A stretch of DNA of 64,000 nt from Musa acuminata AAA Group (Eukaryota > Streptophyta > Magnoliopsida > Zingiberales > Musaceae), in assembly GCF_036884655.1 (NCBI RefSeq), contig NC_088359.1:13993501-14057500 (forward strand), given 5' to 3'. Below, in pieces: positions 32,420-44,123 of the stretch. The translations under genes were made by a program, and so were the position numbers. The notes beneath the pieces were generated by a model that had not been told where the DNA came from, searched no databases, and saw nothing but the letters and a program-made list of their open reading frames with translations. The number at the start of each line of letters is the position of its first letter. Position 1 is the stretch's first letter.

Positions 32420-35019
32420 GATGATGACAACTACTTGATGACGGAGTTAAACTTAACTCCCGGAGTTTAAACAAACTCCCCCTATCAATATGCCTTATTG
32501 ATAGAAACTCTTAGATTCAAAAATCTAAGCAACATGTCATCATAAACGGAGTTAACCTTAACTCCCAGAGTTTAAACAAACTCCCCCTATCAATATGCCA
32601 TATTGATAGAAACTCTTGGATTCAAAAATCCAAGCAACATGTCATCATAAACTTATGCATAACATGTGATGTCATCAACATACTTCTCCCCCTTTGTCAT
32701 CAACAAAAAGGAGAAGTACCACAATCAAGTGTTTGTGATGTAAGTTTTAACTCATTGCATGAAAAACATAATATCAAGTTTTATCATCATGCAGTTTTGA
32801 AGCCAGAAAATTTAGCAAATGTTACATCATGCTTAGAACATTCAAGCTATCAAGTTTTAGATATGCAAGTTTTACAGCATACAAGATAGCACTTTTATGC
32901 AAGCTAGCAATGTTGCAACATTTTAGAACTTGCAAGCTAGTAATTTAGAGATGTTCAAGAAGGCAACTCTTGCTTCTTGAAATATGCAAGTTGCAAGCTA
33001 GCAAATTTTTACGATATGCAAGTTTTGCTTCTTGAGATAGGCAAGATAGCACTTTTGCAATTTTTGTTTGGCAAGCTTGTGATGTTCAAGATAACAAGCT
33101 CTTTCTTCTCTTTTGAGAAGTGTCATTTTTGCTTTCGTTGCAAAGTGCAAGCTAGCAAAATGCCAAACTAGCAAGAGATAATGTTTTACATGAGGCAAGC
33201 AAACAATTTGGCAAGTGTTACATTTGCATTTTCTCTTTAGATGTGCAAGAAAATAAACAAGTTTTTGCATTTTCTTGACATTTCAAGCTAGCAATTATCG
33301 GTGATGTTCAAGATAGCAATTTCTTCTCTTTTGTAATTTTTGCCTTTTTTCTTGAATTGTGCTAGCAATCTATCTCCCCCTTTGTCATTGTCAAAAAGAA
33401 GGAAAAAACCCTTTACATCAATTTCTAAATTATGACAAAGGTAAGTAATCATTCTTATTTGTGCATCATTATAGTTTTAATGCACAAATTCATTAACATT
33501 ACATTTCATTTTTTTTTATGCACGATACCGAAAAATCAATCATCATCATGAGCATATCAAACATGATATTCAAGCATTCATGATATATCATTTTGGCAAC
33601 ATAATCATAGATATTCAAACGATGGTATCTAAATGTCAGAATTTATTACATCCTATTATGCATGATCATTGACTCCTCATTTGTATTTCATGCATTATTT
33701 CATTTCATCTCATAGGCAATATCAAGAAGAGTTATTGGATGATGAGATAAATATTTTATGAATACACGGAATATCACAAGTGTTTCATGTATTCATATTA
33801 TCACATGAAGCATATTATCATTTTTAAGATTCATAACATGAATAACGTTATTACTATTTCATCAAAATCAATTTCGAGATTCACACAATATCATGAAATC
33901 ATTAATCTCGATAAGATGGGAAAAGCATTTTCTTTTTAAGTGATTCTTTTAACACATCATAAAAAACTCATTCATAATTCAAGTGATTTACAAGATATCA
34001 TAAATGAATTTATCACTTGTATTTCATCAAAATCGAGAACTCTAGAGATAGAAAATGATTGAAGCATTTAACATGATTGATGCATGATTCATATTTAAAG
34101 TGTATCTTATGTCGTAAATACGAATCAAGCATTTGTCAAATCTGAAATCATCCTCAAAATTACATTCAATAAATTCATGTATGACAAGCATAGATTTATT
34201 GAAAAATCAATAAGATAGAGGATTACATTTCAAGTGTTCATCAATTGTAGCATTTCATCATATGGTAAGATATCAATGCATAAAACTGTGAAGCAAGATT
34301 TTGTTTGATATCTTGATACAGGGCATGATGTACACATTTCGAATATTTTAGCAAGTGTAGCATTGCATCACATGGTAAGATATCAGCTCGTATGATGCAA
34401 ATTTTTGTTTGATATCTTGATACAGGGCATATAGCAATGATAGCAATCATATATTTCTTGGTGATGCAAGCATGGGATAATCATAGCATAGTGTTTATAG
34501 CATCAATTCATATATTTCTCCTCTTTTTTTTTTTAAGTGTTTCATCTTAAGTGATCGATTTCATGTTAGCATGCCTTTTCATTTATGTCAAATGAAAACA
34601 TGCATTAACGTTTAGGATCGTGAAATGAATTTCATCATAAAACCATCAATCACAAAAATCATCATGTATAACTTTAAAATCTCAAATCTTTATTCTTATG
34701 TCAAAATCATACATTATATTTAACAAACAAAGACAATGAAAAATATCAAGCCTTCCAGACAAAAGCCATGTATCGTCATTGAAAAGCAATATGAAAATCA
34801 TCAAAATATACATTCTTACTTCTCAAGCACATAAATAAGATTTAATCTCACTAGGTGTACAATCATTAGATTTCTATCTTGCATTAACATAAGACATGCA
34901 ATTTTCATTATTTTCAAAATTACAAGCATGATCATATTTTTGCATTTTCATTATTAAATTATTAAAAATGTAATTTTCAAGAAAATTTAAAGAAAAAGAA
35001 AAATGCATCATGAAAAACA
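32420..35019 (-). mobile_element. TG4 internal non-coding region
   Basis: This 2.6 kb AT-rich tract lies between gag and the PPT. The part nearest the 3' LTR (32,800-33,370) holds a dense cluster of 'gcaagctagcaa'-like motifs; the rest is rich in 'catgat' phrases. The same order of blocks recurs in TG5 (41,953-44,120) and TG6 (46,727-48,717), so the tract is conserved family sequence rather than random filler. Short reading frames in it are not shared in frame between copies. Confidence 0.8.
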
Positions 35020-36033
35020 TCATGTAATTTCGAAGTAAATTAAAGGCATTTTGATTACCTCAGCGTCGAAAGGCGTAAAGGCGTAGTTTGCCACCTCGCC
35101 TTTGTTGATTTTCTCCTTGTCTTCAGAGGAGCTCGATTCATCCCAATTTTTGTTCTTCTTCTTGCGTTCAAAGCAAGTAGTTCCGTTCTTTTTACTTTTT
35201 AATTTTTGTTTCATTTGTAGTTTAAGTTCACCATCACTTGAGCTTATGCTCGAGTGGTCTTCAAATGTTCTATGTCCCAAATCCTTCCTGTTCTTTGGAA
35301 GGTTGTTTTGTTCATCATTGTCCTCATCACTTGAGTCATCGCTCAAGTAGCATTCATTTGTCCAGAGTTCCAAATCCTTCCTGTTCTTTGGAAGGTAATT
35401 GTGTTCAACATGTTCATCATGTGCATTGTGCACCATTTCATATGTGATCAATGAACCAATTAGTTCTTCAAGTGGAAATTGGTTCAAGTTTTTCGATTCT
35501 TGAATAGCAGTTACTTTTGAATCCCAAGTTTTAGAAAGTGAGCGCAAAACTTTGTTAACGAGTTCAAAATCCGAAAAGCTTTTACCAAGTGATTTTAAAC
35601 CATTGACGACATCCGTAAAACGGGTGTACATGTCAACAACGGTTTCGCTTGGTTTCATATGAAAAAGCTCGAAATCATGTAGTAAAATATTAACTTTCGA
35701 GTCTTTGACTCTACTAGTTCCCTCATGCGTGATTTCAAGAGTGCGCCAAATATCGAAAGTCATTTCGTACAAAGAAACCCGATTGAACTCATTTTTGTCC
35801 AAAGCGCAAAATAAGGCATTCATAGCCTTTGCGTTTAAAGAAAAATACTTCTTCTCTAAATCCGACCATTCGTTCATCGGTTTAGAGGGAAGTTGAAAAC
35901 CGTTTTCAACGATATTCCATAAATCCAGATTTAGAGAAATCAAGAAAACTCTCATTCGAGTTTTCCAATAAGTGTAGTCCAATCTGTTAAAGAAAGGTGG
36001 ACGAAAGACCGAAAAGCCCTCTTGAAGAGCCAT
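35020..36033 (-). CDS. TG4 gag, open reading frame of 337 codons
   Basis: The frame starts at a true ATG (36,033) with MALQEGFSVFRPPFFN and runs uninterrupted to the stop at 35,020, ending IYFEIT. The core carries YTYWKTRMRVFLIS, FDIWRTLEITHEG, DMYTRFTDVVNGL and an intact LSKTWDSK site. The C-terminal tail is unusual: the phrase LPKNRKDL occurs twice, first followed by a TG3-type tail (ECYLSDDSSDEDN) and then by a TG1/TG2-type tail (FEDHSSISSSDGE). This makes the protein about 22 residues longer than TG2 gag and suggests recombination. Its role would be the structural particle protein of the element; there is no zinc knuckle. Confidence 0.9.
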   Translation of the reverse strand: MALQEGFSVFRPPFFNRLDYTYWKTRMRVFLISLNLDLWNIVENGFQLPSKPMNEWSDLEKKYFSLNAKAMNALFCALDKNEFNRVSLYEMTFDIWRTLEITHEGTSRVKDSKVNILLHDFELFHMKPSETVVDMYTRFTDVVNGLKSLGKSFSDFELVNKVLRSLSKTWDSKVTAIQESKNLNQFPLEELIGSLITYEMVHNAHDEHVEHNYLPKNRKDLELWTNECYLSDDSSDEDNDEQNNLPKNRKDLGHRTFEDHSSISSSDGELKLQMKQKLKSKKNGTTCFERKKKNKNWDESSSSEDKEKINKGEVANYAFTPFDAEVIKMPLIYFEIT

Positions 36034-36069
36034 TTATCCCGGGTGTAAATCCGAAATGAGAAATACCCC

Positions 36070-36081
36070 GCTCTGATACCA
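36070..36081 (-). other. Primer-binding site of TG4
   Basis: The minus strand gives TGGTATCAGAGC, a full 12-base match to the initiator-Met PBS, two bases from the 5' LTR. Confidence 0.93.
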
Positions 36082-36083
36082 AA

Positions 36084-38364
36084 TGTTAGGATCGAGAGCA
36101 CTACGAGGGGGGGGTGAATTAGTGCAGCGGAAATCTTTCAGCGATTAAAAACGAAAGCTGCGTTCGTTCGATAAAAACTATTTTGATGCAAAAGCCGATT
36201 CTAAGATTACTTATGATTGAGTGCAGTTTATGTCTAAACACAGTTTGCGTCTAAGTGCAGTTTACGCAGTTTGCGTCTAAATGCAGTTTGCGTCTAAATG
36301 CAGATTGCGTCTAAGCGCAGTTTGCGTCTAAGATCAGATTGCGTCTATACGCAGTGCAGTTTGCGTCTAAACGCAGTTTTACGTCTAAACACAGTTTTAC
36401 GTCTAAACATAGTTTTACGTCTAAACGCAGTTTGCGTCTAAACGCAGTTTTACGTCTAAATGTAGTTTTACGTCTAAACGAAGTTTGCGTCTAAAACACA
36501 GTTTTACGTTTAAACACAGTTTGCGCAGTTTACGTCAAAAACACAGTTTTACGTCTAAATGCAGTTTTAAAGGGATCTGAACTTAGAAACTTCGTTCGTA
36601 AAAGCGCAAAAGACAGTTTTGCAGAATCAAAACGTAAACGTAAACTGTAACGTATGAAAACACTGATTTACGTCTGAATGCAGATTAGGAAAGATCAGCA
36701 CTTAGAAACTTGTTTGTAAAGGCGCAGAGAGCAGTAGCTATGTAGGAGGTTTGCAGTAATGATAAGTGCTCAAAATAAACGCAAACCAGAGATTTAGAGT
36801 GGTTCGGTCAGTCTTGACCTACTCCACTTTTGGCTTCCTCCACAGACGAGGTCACCGACGTCAACTAGAGGCCTTCCTTCAATAGGCGAAGGCCAACTGC
36901 CCTCTTACAGATTCACTCCTTTTGACGGGCTTAGGAGACAACCCTTACAGAAGTTTTCTCTCCTCTCTTTACAACTCAAACTTGAAGAATAGAAAGAGGA
37001 GAACTAGCAGTTTTGAGCTCTAAGAAACACAGAAAGATAGCAAGATTTCGAGTGTGTGTTCTGTTCTTTCAGTGCTGAATGGGTGGGGTATTTATAGGCC
37101 CCAACCCAATTCAAATTTGGAGCTCAAAACGATCAAATCCCGGAATTCCGGGATCAGGCGGTTGCACCTCCTGACTGGAGAGGTTGCACCGCCTGGCAGA
37201 GCTCGAAGACTGAGCTCAGGCAGTTGCACCTCTCTGTCAGGGGCAGTTGCACCTCTTGAGTCTGGCTCGGAGACTGAGCCCTAGGCGGTGCCACCTCTTG
37301 ACTGAGGCGGTTGCACCTCTCTGCCAGAGCTCGAAGACTGAGCTCAGGCGGTGCCACCTCTCTGTCAGGGAGGTTGCACCGCCCAGTCTAGCTCGAAGAC
37401 TGAGCTCAGGCGGTGCCACCTCCTGGCTGGGGAGGTTGCACCGCCCAGTCTCGCTGGGAGGCTTAGCCCAGGCGGTGCCACCTCCTGGCTGGGGCGGTGC
37501 CACCTCTTTCACTATTTCAGCTTACTTGGTTTGGCTCCAAACTTGGCCCAAACCAGTCCGAACTTGGGCCTAATTGGCCCCTACTTGGGTTATAGGATTA
37601 ACACCTAATCCTAACCCTAATTAATGTGCTAACTATGATTTTAAAGGCATTTTCTAAGCTATTACAAAGTCCGCAAGTCAAGACTTCTTCTGGCGAGCTT
37701 CCGGCAAACTTCCGGAGGTCTTCCGATGAACTCTCGGAAACCATTCTGTGGACTCCCGGCAAGCTCCTAGACTTCACGATTTGTTCTTAGCGAGTTCCAA
37801 CGAGCTTCTTCGGCAAGCTCCGATCTTTCTCGGCGAGCTCCGTGAACTCCCAACGAACCTTCGGACTTCCGTCGAACTCTCGAACTCGCAACAAATCCTT
37901 CGCGCTTGACTCCGACACTTTGTTTCGCTTTATGTCTTCATCGTTATCATAGTTAATCCTGCACAATTAAAACAAAACTTCGATCGAGACAATTAATCCT
38001 AAGCAATTAACCAAGTTGTCCGGCATGTCATTGGTCCCTCGACGCTTCGTCTGATTCTTCGGCGCATCGTCCTCTCCTGCGGCCTATTGCCCAATCGGCC
38101 AATTGACTCCGCAACTCCGATATCCTTGGCACAATAACCGCTCTTCTTGGCTCGATGCCCGAGTCCACTGCCCGAAGCCTTTTGTCGATACGTCGACCGA
38201 TCTACCGGCCCGACGTCCAATCTTCTGACATGTTCCTCCGGCACAACATGATTTTCCTGCTTTAATTGTCTCATTCTAATCAAAGCATCCTGCGTCACTC
38301 AAAACGCATATTAAATCATAAACATATATCAAGTAGTTTCATTATCAAAATACGAGATTCAACA
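36084..38364 (-). repeat. TG4 5' LTR (2,281 bp)
   Basis: It matches the 3' LTR in every block: minisatellite (36,220-36,565), TATA region near 37,090, palindromes (37,150-37,510). It has one extra palindrome unit near 37,480 and fewer minisatellite units than its partner. The transcript should start inside it and run leftward. Confidence 0.93.
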
Positions 38365-39022
38365 GAGATAACCCTTACAAGTTTTATTCGTCTTTCTTGG
38401 ATGGTTACAAGGCTAAGAGAGGGAGGAGGAGAACTCTTCTGACTTTTACAATACTTTTCACACCCCAAACACTTAGAATTTTTCACATATATAATAGCAC
38501 TTTGTTACCCTTTCATGTAGAAAAGGGTGGGGTATTTATAGGCCCTAATGGCTTTAAAAGCTAGAGCCAAAAAATTCAAATCCTTAGATTTCGGGATGCT
38601 GGCAGTACCACCGCCATTAATGGGAGGAACCATTGCCTGACAAAGTTTAGAGACCGAGCTCTGACGGTACCACTACCTGACAGGGGCGGTACCACCATTG
38701 GCAGTATTGATTACCAACGGTACCACCGCCCAGACCACCTGGGAGACTAGGTCTCCCAAGGGGTGCCACCGCCGGACATGTTTTCAAGGGCTGAATGGGC
38801 TACTCAATTCGGCTCAATTCAGCCCTATTAAGGGCCCAATTGGCCTCTAAATAAGTCAGTGGGACTATTTGCCAATCCTAACTATGTTTTTTATTTAACC
38901 ACAATAACTAAGATATAATTAAAGCACTTCTTGTTCTGGTACGTCAATTGCTCTTCCGACGAGCTTCCGACGATCTTCCGACTAACTCTCGGTAATATTC
39001 CGGCGGACTCCCGGCAAGCTCC
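38365..39022 (-). repeat. SireD LTR, right part
   Basis: This continues the LTR interrupted by TG4; the first five bases are the GAGAT duplication. It carries a TATA region near 38,530 and GGTACCACCGCC palindromes (about 38,600-38,775), then breaks off in 'cggcaagctcc' where the TG5 LTR starts at 39,023. It supplies the part of the Sirevirus LTR that is missing in the 4,765-5,170 fragment. Confidence 0.8.
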
Positions 39023-41952
39023 TGTTAGGATCAGGGTCGGCACTAGGAGAGGGGGGTGAATTAGTGCAGTGGATAACTTTCGTCGGTTAAAAAGACTTTC
39101 GTACGAAAATCGATTCTGACATAAAAGCCGTTTCGTAAAGAACTTTAACTTAAGATCAAAACGGAAGTATAATTGATGTAAAGCAATGGAGGCACTGCGT
39201 TGGCCAGTACCACTGCCCAATGTCAATCTGACTGACACTGCCCTAGGTGATACCACCGCCCAAGTCTGGCGGTACCACCACATGGGGGCCAGTGTTGGGC
39301 AGTACCACCGCCCAGACTAGCGGTACCATCGCTTGGCACCCTGCTAGGGGTAGTACAACCACCCAGACTGGCGGTACCACCACTTGACATAGTCTCGAAG
39401 ATTGTGCCACAACGGTGATGTTAGGATCAAGAGCACTAAGAGGAGGGGGGGGGGGTGAATTAGTGCAGCGGAAAACTTTCGACGATTTAAAACGACGTTC
39501 GTACGATAAAAACGATTTTGGTAAGAAAGCTGATTCGAAAATCACTTTAACTTGTGATCAAGCGAGATGCAGTTAAAGTAAAGATATAGAGATAGTTTGT
39601 AGTTAAGATAGAGAACAGAATGTAATTACAAATCGAAATATGACGTTCGTACGAGAAAAGCGATTTTGGTATGAAAGCCGATTCGAAAGTTGCTTTAACT
39701 TAGATTAGGCGAAGTGCAGTTAAAGTAAAGCTATGGAGGTAGTTTGCAGTTAAGATAGAGAACAGAAAGTAAATGCAAATCAAGATTTAGAGTGGTTCGG
39801 TCAATCTTGACCTACATCCACTTTTGGCTTCCTCCTCCGGTGAGGTCACCGATGTCTACTAGAGGCCTTCCTTCAATAGGCAAAGGCCAACTACCCTTTT
39901 ACAGTTTCACTCCTTTTGACAGGCTTAGGAGACAACCCTTACAAAATTTCTCTTCTCTATTGAAAGATCAAAACTTGGAAGAAAAGAGGGAGGAGAACTT
40001 CTAGCCTTTACAACACTTTTGAGCTCTAAAAATCACAGAGTAAGATCGGATTTTCGGTGCCCTTTCATGCAGGAAAGGGTGGGGTATATATAGGCCCCAA
40101 ACTGGTTTGAATTTAGAGCTCAAAAATATCTTTTCCTGGATTTCCGGGGTCCTGGCGGTACTACCTCCTGACTTGGGCGGTACAACCGCCTAGCAGCTCG
40201 GAAACTAAGCCTCTAGGCAGTGCCACCGTCTGACTGGGGCGATTGCACCACCCAGATTTCCTAGGAGACTGAGCTCTTGGGTGGTGCCACCGCCGGCCAG
40301 GAAATCTAGGTCCGAATGGGCTGATCCATTCGGCCCAATTTGGATCTGTCAAGGGCCCAACTGCTCCCAGATTAAGTTAATGGGATCACCTCCCATTCCT
40401 AGCTTAATCTACATGCTAAGTATGATATTTCTTAAGACATTTATTGCAACTTGCTCCGGTGCGTCAATCGCTTCTTACGGCGAGCTTCCGGCGAACTTCC
40501 GACGAACCTTCGATGATGCTCTGGTGGACTTCCGGCAAACTCCTGGACTTGCGACGATCCACTTGGCGAGATCCGACGAGCTTCTTTGGCAAGCTCCTGG
40601 ACTTCTCGGATTTATTCCCGTAGAACCTCCGACGACCGTTCGGACTTCCGTCGAACTCTCGAACTTCCAACGTGATCATAGTCTTGACGCCGGCGTAACT
40701 CCTGCTGCATGTCTTACTTCCATCGTAGTTAATCATGTACATGTAAAATAAAACTTCGATCGAGACAATTAATCCTAAGCAATTAACCAAGTTGTCCGGC
40801 ATGTCATTGGTCCCTCGACGCTTCGTCCGATTATTTGGCACATCGTCCTCTCTTACGGCCTATTGCCCAATCGGCCAGTTGACTCCGTAACTCCGATATC
40901 CTTGGCGCAATACCCGCTCTTCTTGGCCCGATGCCCGAATCCACAGCCCGAAGCCTTCTATCGATATGTCGACCGATCCACCGGCGCGACGTACAATCTT
41001 CTAACATGTTCCTCCGGCCCAATATGATTTTTCCTACTTTAATTGTCTCATCCTAATCGAAGCATCCTGCGTCACTCAAAATACAGATTAAAACATAAAC
41101 ACAATTATCAATTGGTTTCATCATTAAAATACGAGATTCAATAGGTGAGACTCCTTGGGGCACTGTTTGGGCTTCTTATTGGGCCCAACACAATTCTTAC
41201 TTGGGCCTAGCTAGCCCTTAATTGGGTTGGCCCAAATCCAAGCCCAAGTACGTGCTAATTACAATTCCTAAGACATAATCTGAGCTAAACAAGTCCGTAA
41301 GTCTATTCTTCGGGCAAGCTTCCGGCGATATTCCGACGATCTCTCGGCAAGCTCCTTGACTTCATGACGATCTTCTTAGTGAGTTCCGATGAGTTTCTCT
41401 GGCAAGTTCTGAGACTTCTCGGCTGGTTCCTCCAGAACTTCCGACGAACGTCTGGACTTTAGACGAGCTCTCGAACTCTCAACGTAGTCGCGTCCTTGAC
41501 TCCAAGACTTCAATTTGCATCATGCCTTGCTATCGTAGTTAATCCTGCACATGTAAAAACATACTTCGATCTAGATAATTAATACTAAGCATTAATCAAG
41601 TTGTTTGGCATGTCATTGGTCCCTCGACGCTTTATCCGATTCTTCGACGCATCGTCCTCTCTTGTGGCCTATTGCCCAATCGGCCAATTGACTCCACAAC
41701 TCCGATATCCTTAGTGCAATATCCGTTCTTCTTGGCTCGATGCCCGAATCCATGGCCTGAAGCCTTCTATCGATACGTCGACCGTTCCTCCGGCCCGACG
41801 TCCAATCTTTTGACATATTTTCCTCCGACACAACATGATTTTTCCTGCTTTAAATGTCTCATCCTGATCAAAGCATTCTGCGTCACTCAAAACGCAGATT
41901 AAAACATAAACACTTATCGATTGGTTTCATCATCAAAATCCGAGATTCAACA
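39023..41952 (-). repeat. 3' LTR of TG5, with solo LTR S2 nested inside
   Basis: It starts TGTTAGGATC at 39,023 and ends TTCAACA at 41,952, followed by a polypurine tract. Near 39,200 about 430 bp present in the sister LTR at 45,122 are missing, including the TATA region. S2 (39,419-41,143) sits inside, flanked by GGTGA on both sides. Confidence 0.85.
39419..41143 (-). repeat. S2: solo LTR (1,725 bp) with GGTGA target duplication
   Basis: It starts TGTTAGGATC and ends TTCAATA (the expected final CA has become TA). GGTGA flanks it at 39,414-39,418 and 41,144-41,148. It contains a ~150 bp duplicated U5 segment (about 39,480-39,780), palindromes at about 40,150-40,305 and the 'cttccggc' zone. 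It is the same LTR type as TG2, in opposite orientation. Confidence 0.92.
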
Positions 41953-44123
41953 ATCTCCCCCTTTTTGATGATGATAACCAATCGATGACGGAGTTAATCC
42001 TTAACTCCTGGAGTTTAAACAAACTCCCCCTATCAATATGTCGTATTGATAGAAACTCTTGGATTGAAAAATCCAAGCACATGTCATGATCAAATCATGC
42101 ATGACATCAACATACTTCTCCCCCTTTGTCATCAACAAAAAGGAGAAGTTCCACTTTCTAGGTGTTTGACATAACAGTTTCAAATCATTGCATAACAAAT
42201 CTCCAGTTTTATAGTCATGCATGCTAGCAAAAATTGTGAGTTTTACAAATTTGTAAATTTTGCTAGATATGCAAGTTCAGCATGTTTGTTTTGCAATGTT
42301 CAAGCTAGCAAGTGTTTGAAAATGAAAGCAAGTTTTGCAACATACAAGCTAGCAATAATTTAGAGTTATGCAAGTTTGCAAATTAACTTTTCTTTGCGAT
42401 ATGCAAGATAGCATATTTTTACATCTTCTTGAGATTTCAAGCTAGCAATTCTTGGTAAGGTTCAAGAAGCAAGTTCTTTCTTCTCTTTTGAGAAGTGTAA
42501 TTTTTGTTTTCTTCTTGAATTATGCAAGCTAGCATCTTTTATCTCCTCCTTTGTCATTGTCAAAAAGAAGGGAAGACCCTTTACTTCAATTTTCAAATTA
42601 TGACAAAGGTAAGGTAATCAAGTCGTGAATATCAAACAATTTTTCAACATGAATATTTCATCATTGCATGCATCAAAATAATATCATGTGTGTTTCATGC
42701 ATTTATATCATAACATGAAGAATATCAAAAAGAACTTGGTGATGAGATATACTTCATAAATTCAAAGAATTTTGCATAATAAAATTCAAGTCATAAACCT
42801 TAAAAGATGTCATGGGAGAACACATAAACAATCTTGATTTATGTTTAATATCTCTCAATTTATTATGAATCATAAAAATTATAATTCCAAAAAATCATGA
42901 TTCATTTGGACAAAAAGACTATTGATTCATGCATTTGAATAAATATTTTTAAATCATCACTTCAACTCATCATGCATAATTTCAACATGTAAAATCATTA
43001 AACATGATACAATCATTTATTTTCCAAACATTCATCATAATTTTCAACTTATTCAATTTGTCAAATTAACACACTATCATGAGTATTTCATGATTTCATA
43101 CAATCACATGACAAGAAATCAAAATAATGATTCATATAAAAAAAAATATCACGATTTATATTCAAGGAAAAAATTATCATTCATTTTCAACTCTTTCAAT
43201 TTGTCAAATCAACATTTCTTAGATATGCATGGTACGGTTTCAAATGTTTCACATATAACATGCATAATTTCAAAAATCAAAAGGAGAAGGGAAAAATTCA
43301 AAGGTACAAAGATTTCAACCATCTCATAAACAAATGAAGGATCAAGTCATGAATCCAAAATTCCACCAATCATTTCGACAAATCTCCTTTTAAATAATCA
43401 AAATGATCATCAAATGAAATCTCATATTATTCCAAGAAATCAAGATCATGATTTTGATAAAACTCACTTCAAATTCAAATCATCAAAATCATTAAAATCT
43501 CAACATTACTTTCAAGAGATTCAAAATGGCATAAATAAATAAGTCAAAAATCATCATGCATAATTTCGAAATAGAAACTCATTAATCATGATTTTAAATC
43601 AATCGTTACATTTTCATTAAGACATCAAGCTTGTTTTCGTTGAATATAATGTTGAATGATTATTAAAGATATCTAAACTTCTTTAGTTTCAATTTGTGTG
43701 ATAGATTTTATATTAGCATGCTCAAATATTTGTTCTTATGTTAAAACCATGCATCAACGTTTAAAACGGAAAGATAAAAAAGCATCAAGATCAAAAAGTG
43801 TAACACAATTCCAAGACATATGATTTTAAATTATTACTTCAAGTCCTCATGCATAAAAATCATCAAGCATGATACAAACATTCATTATGATAAGACATAC
43901 AAGCTAAAGAAATAATTAAACATAAAGCATATTCATCAATCATGGTTTCATTGAGCATAAGGCATTTTCAACCAAAATCATTTTGTTATTAGACATGTAA
44001 TTTTTATTATCATTTTTGAAATTACTAGCATGATCCTAATTTTTGCATTTTCATTATATTTTTAAACATGTAATTTTAAAAAAATAAATTTTCTAAACAA
44101 AAAAAAATGCATCATGAAAAGCA
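41953..44123 (-). mobile_element. TG5 internal non-coding region with PPT
   Basis: It begins with the polypurine tract (41,953-41,967), followed by the same series of CTCCCCC motifs (about 42,024, 42,118) and the 'gcaagctagcaa' cluster (about 42,220-42,540) as TG4, then AT-rich sequence up to the gag stop. No pol is encoded. Confidence 0.8.

Larger units (their letters stand above)
30114..38364 (-). mobile_element. TG4: complete gag-only LTR retrotransposon (8,251 bp)
   Basis: All expected parts are present on the minus strand: 5' LTR 36,084-38,364, PBS 36,070-36,081, open gag 36,033-35,020, a long AT-rich non-coding region, polypurine tract 32,406-32,419, and 3' LTR 30,114-32,405. The 5-bp target duplication GAGAT is perfect (30,109-30,113 and 38,365-38,369). 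The two LTRs look nearly identical apart from copy-number changes in their repeats, which implies recent movement. No protease, integrase, reverse transcriptase or RNase H is encoded, so it must rely on enzymes from another element, plausibly an autonomous Sirevirus. Confidence 0.93.
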
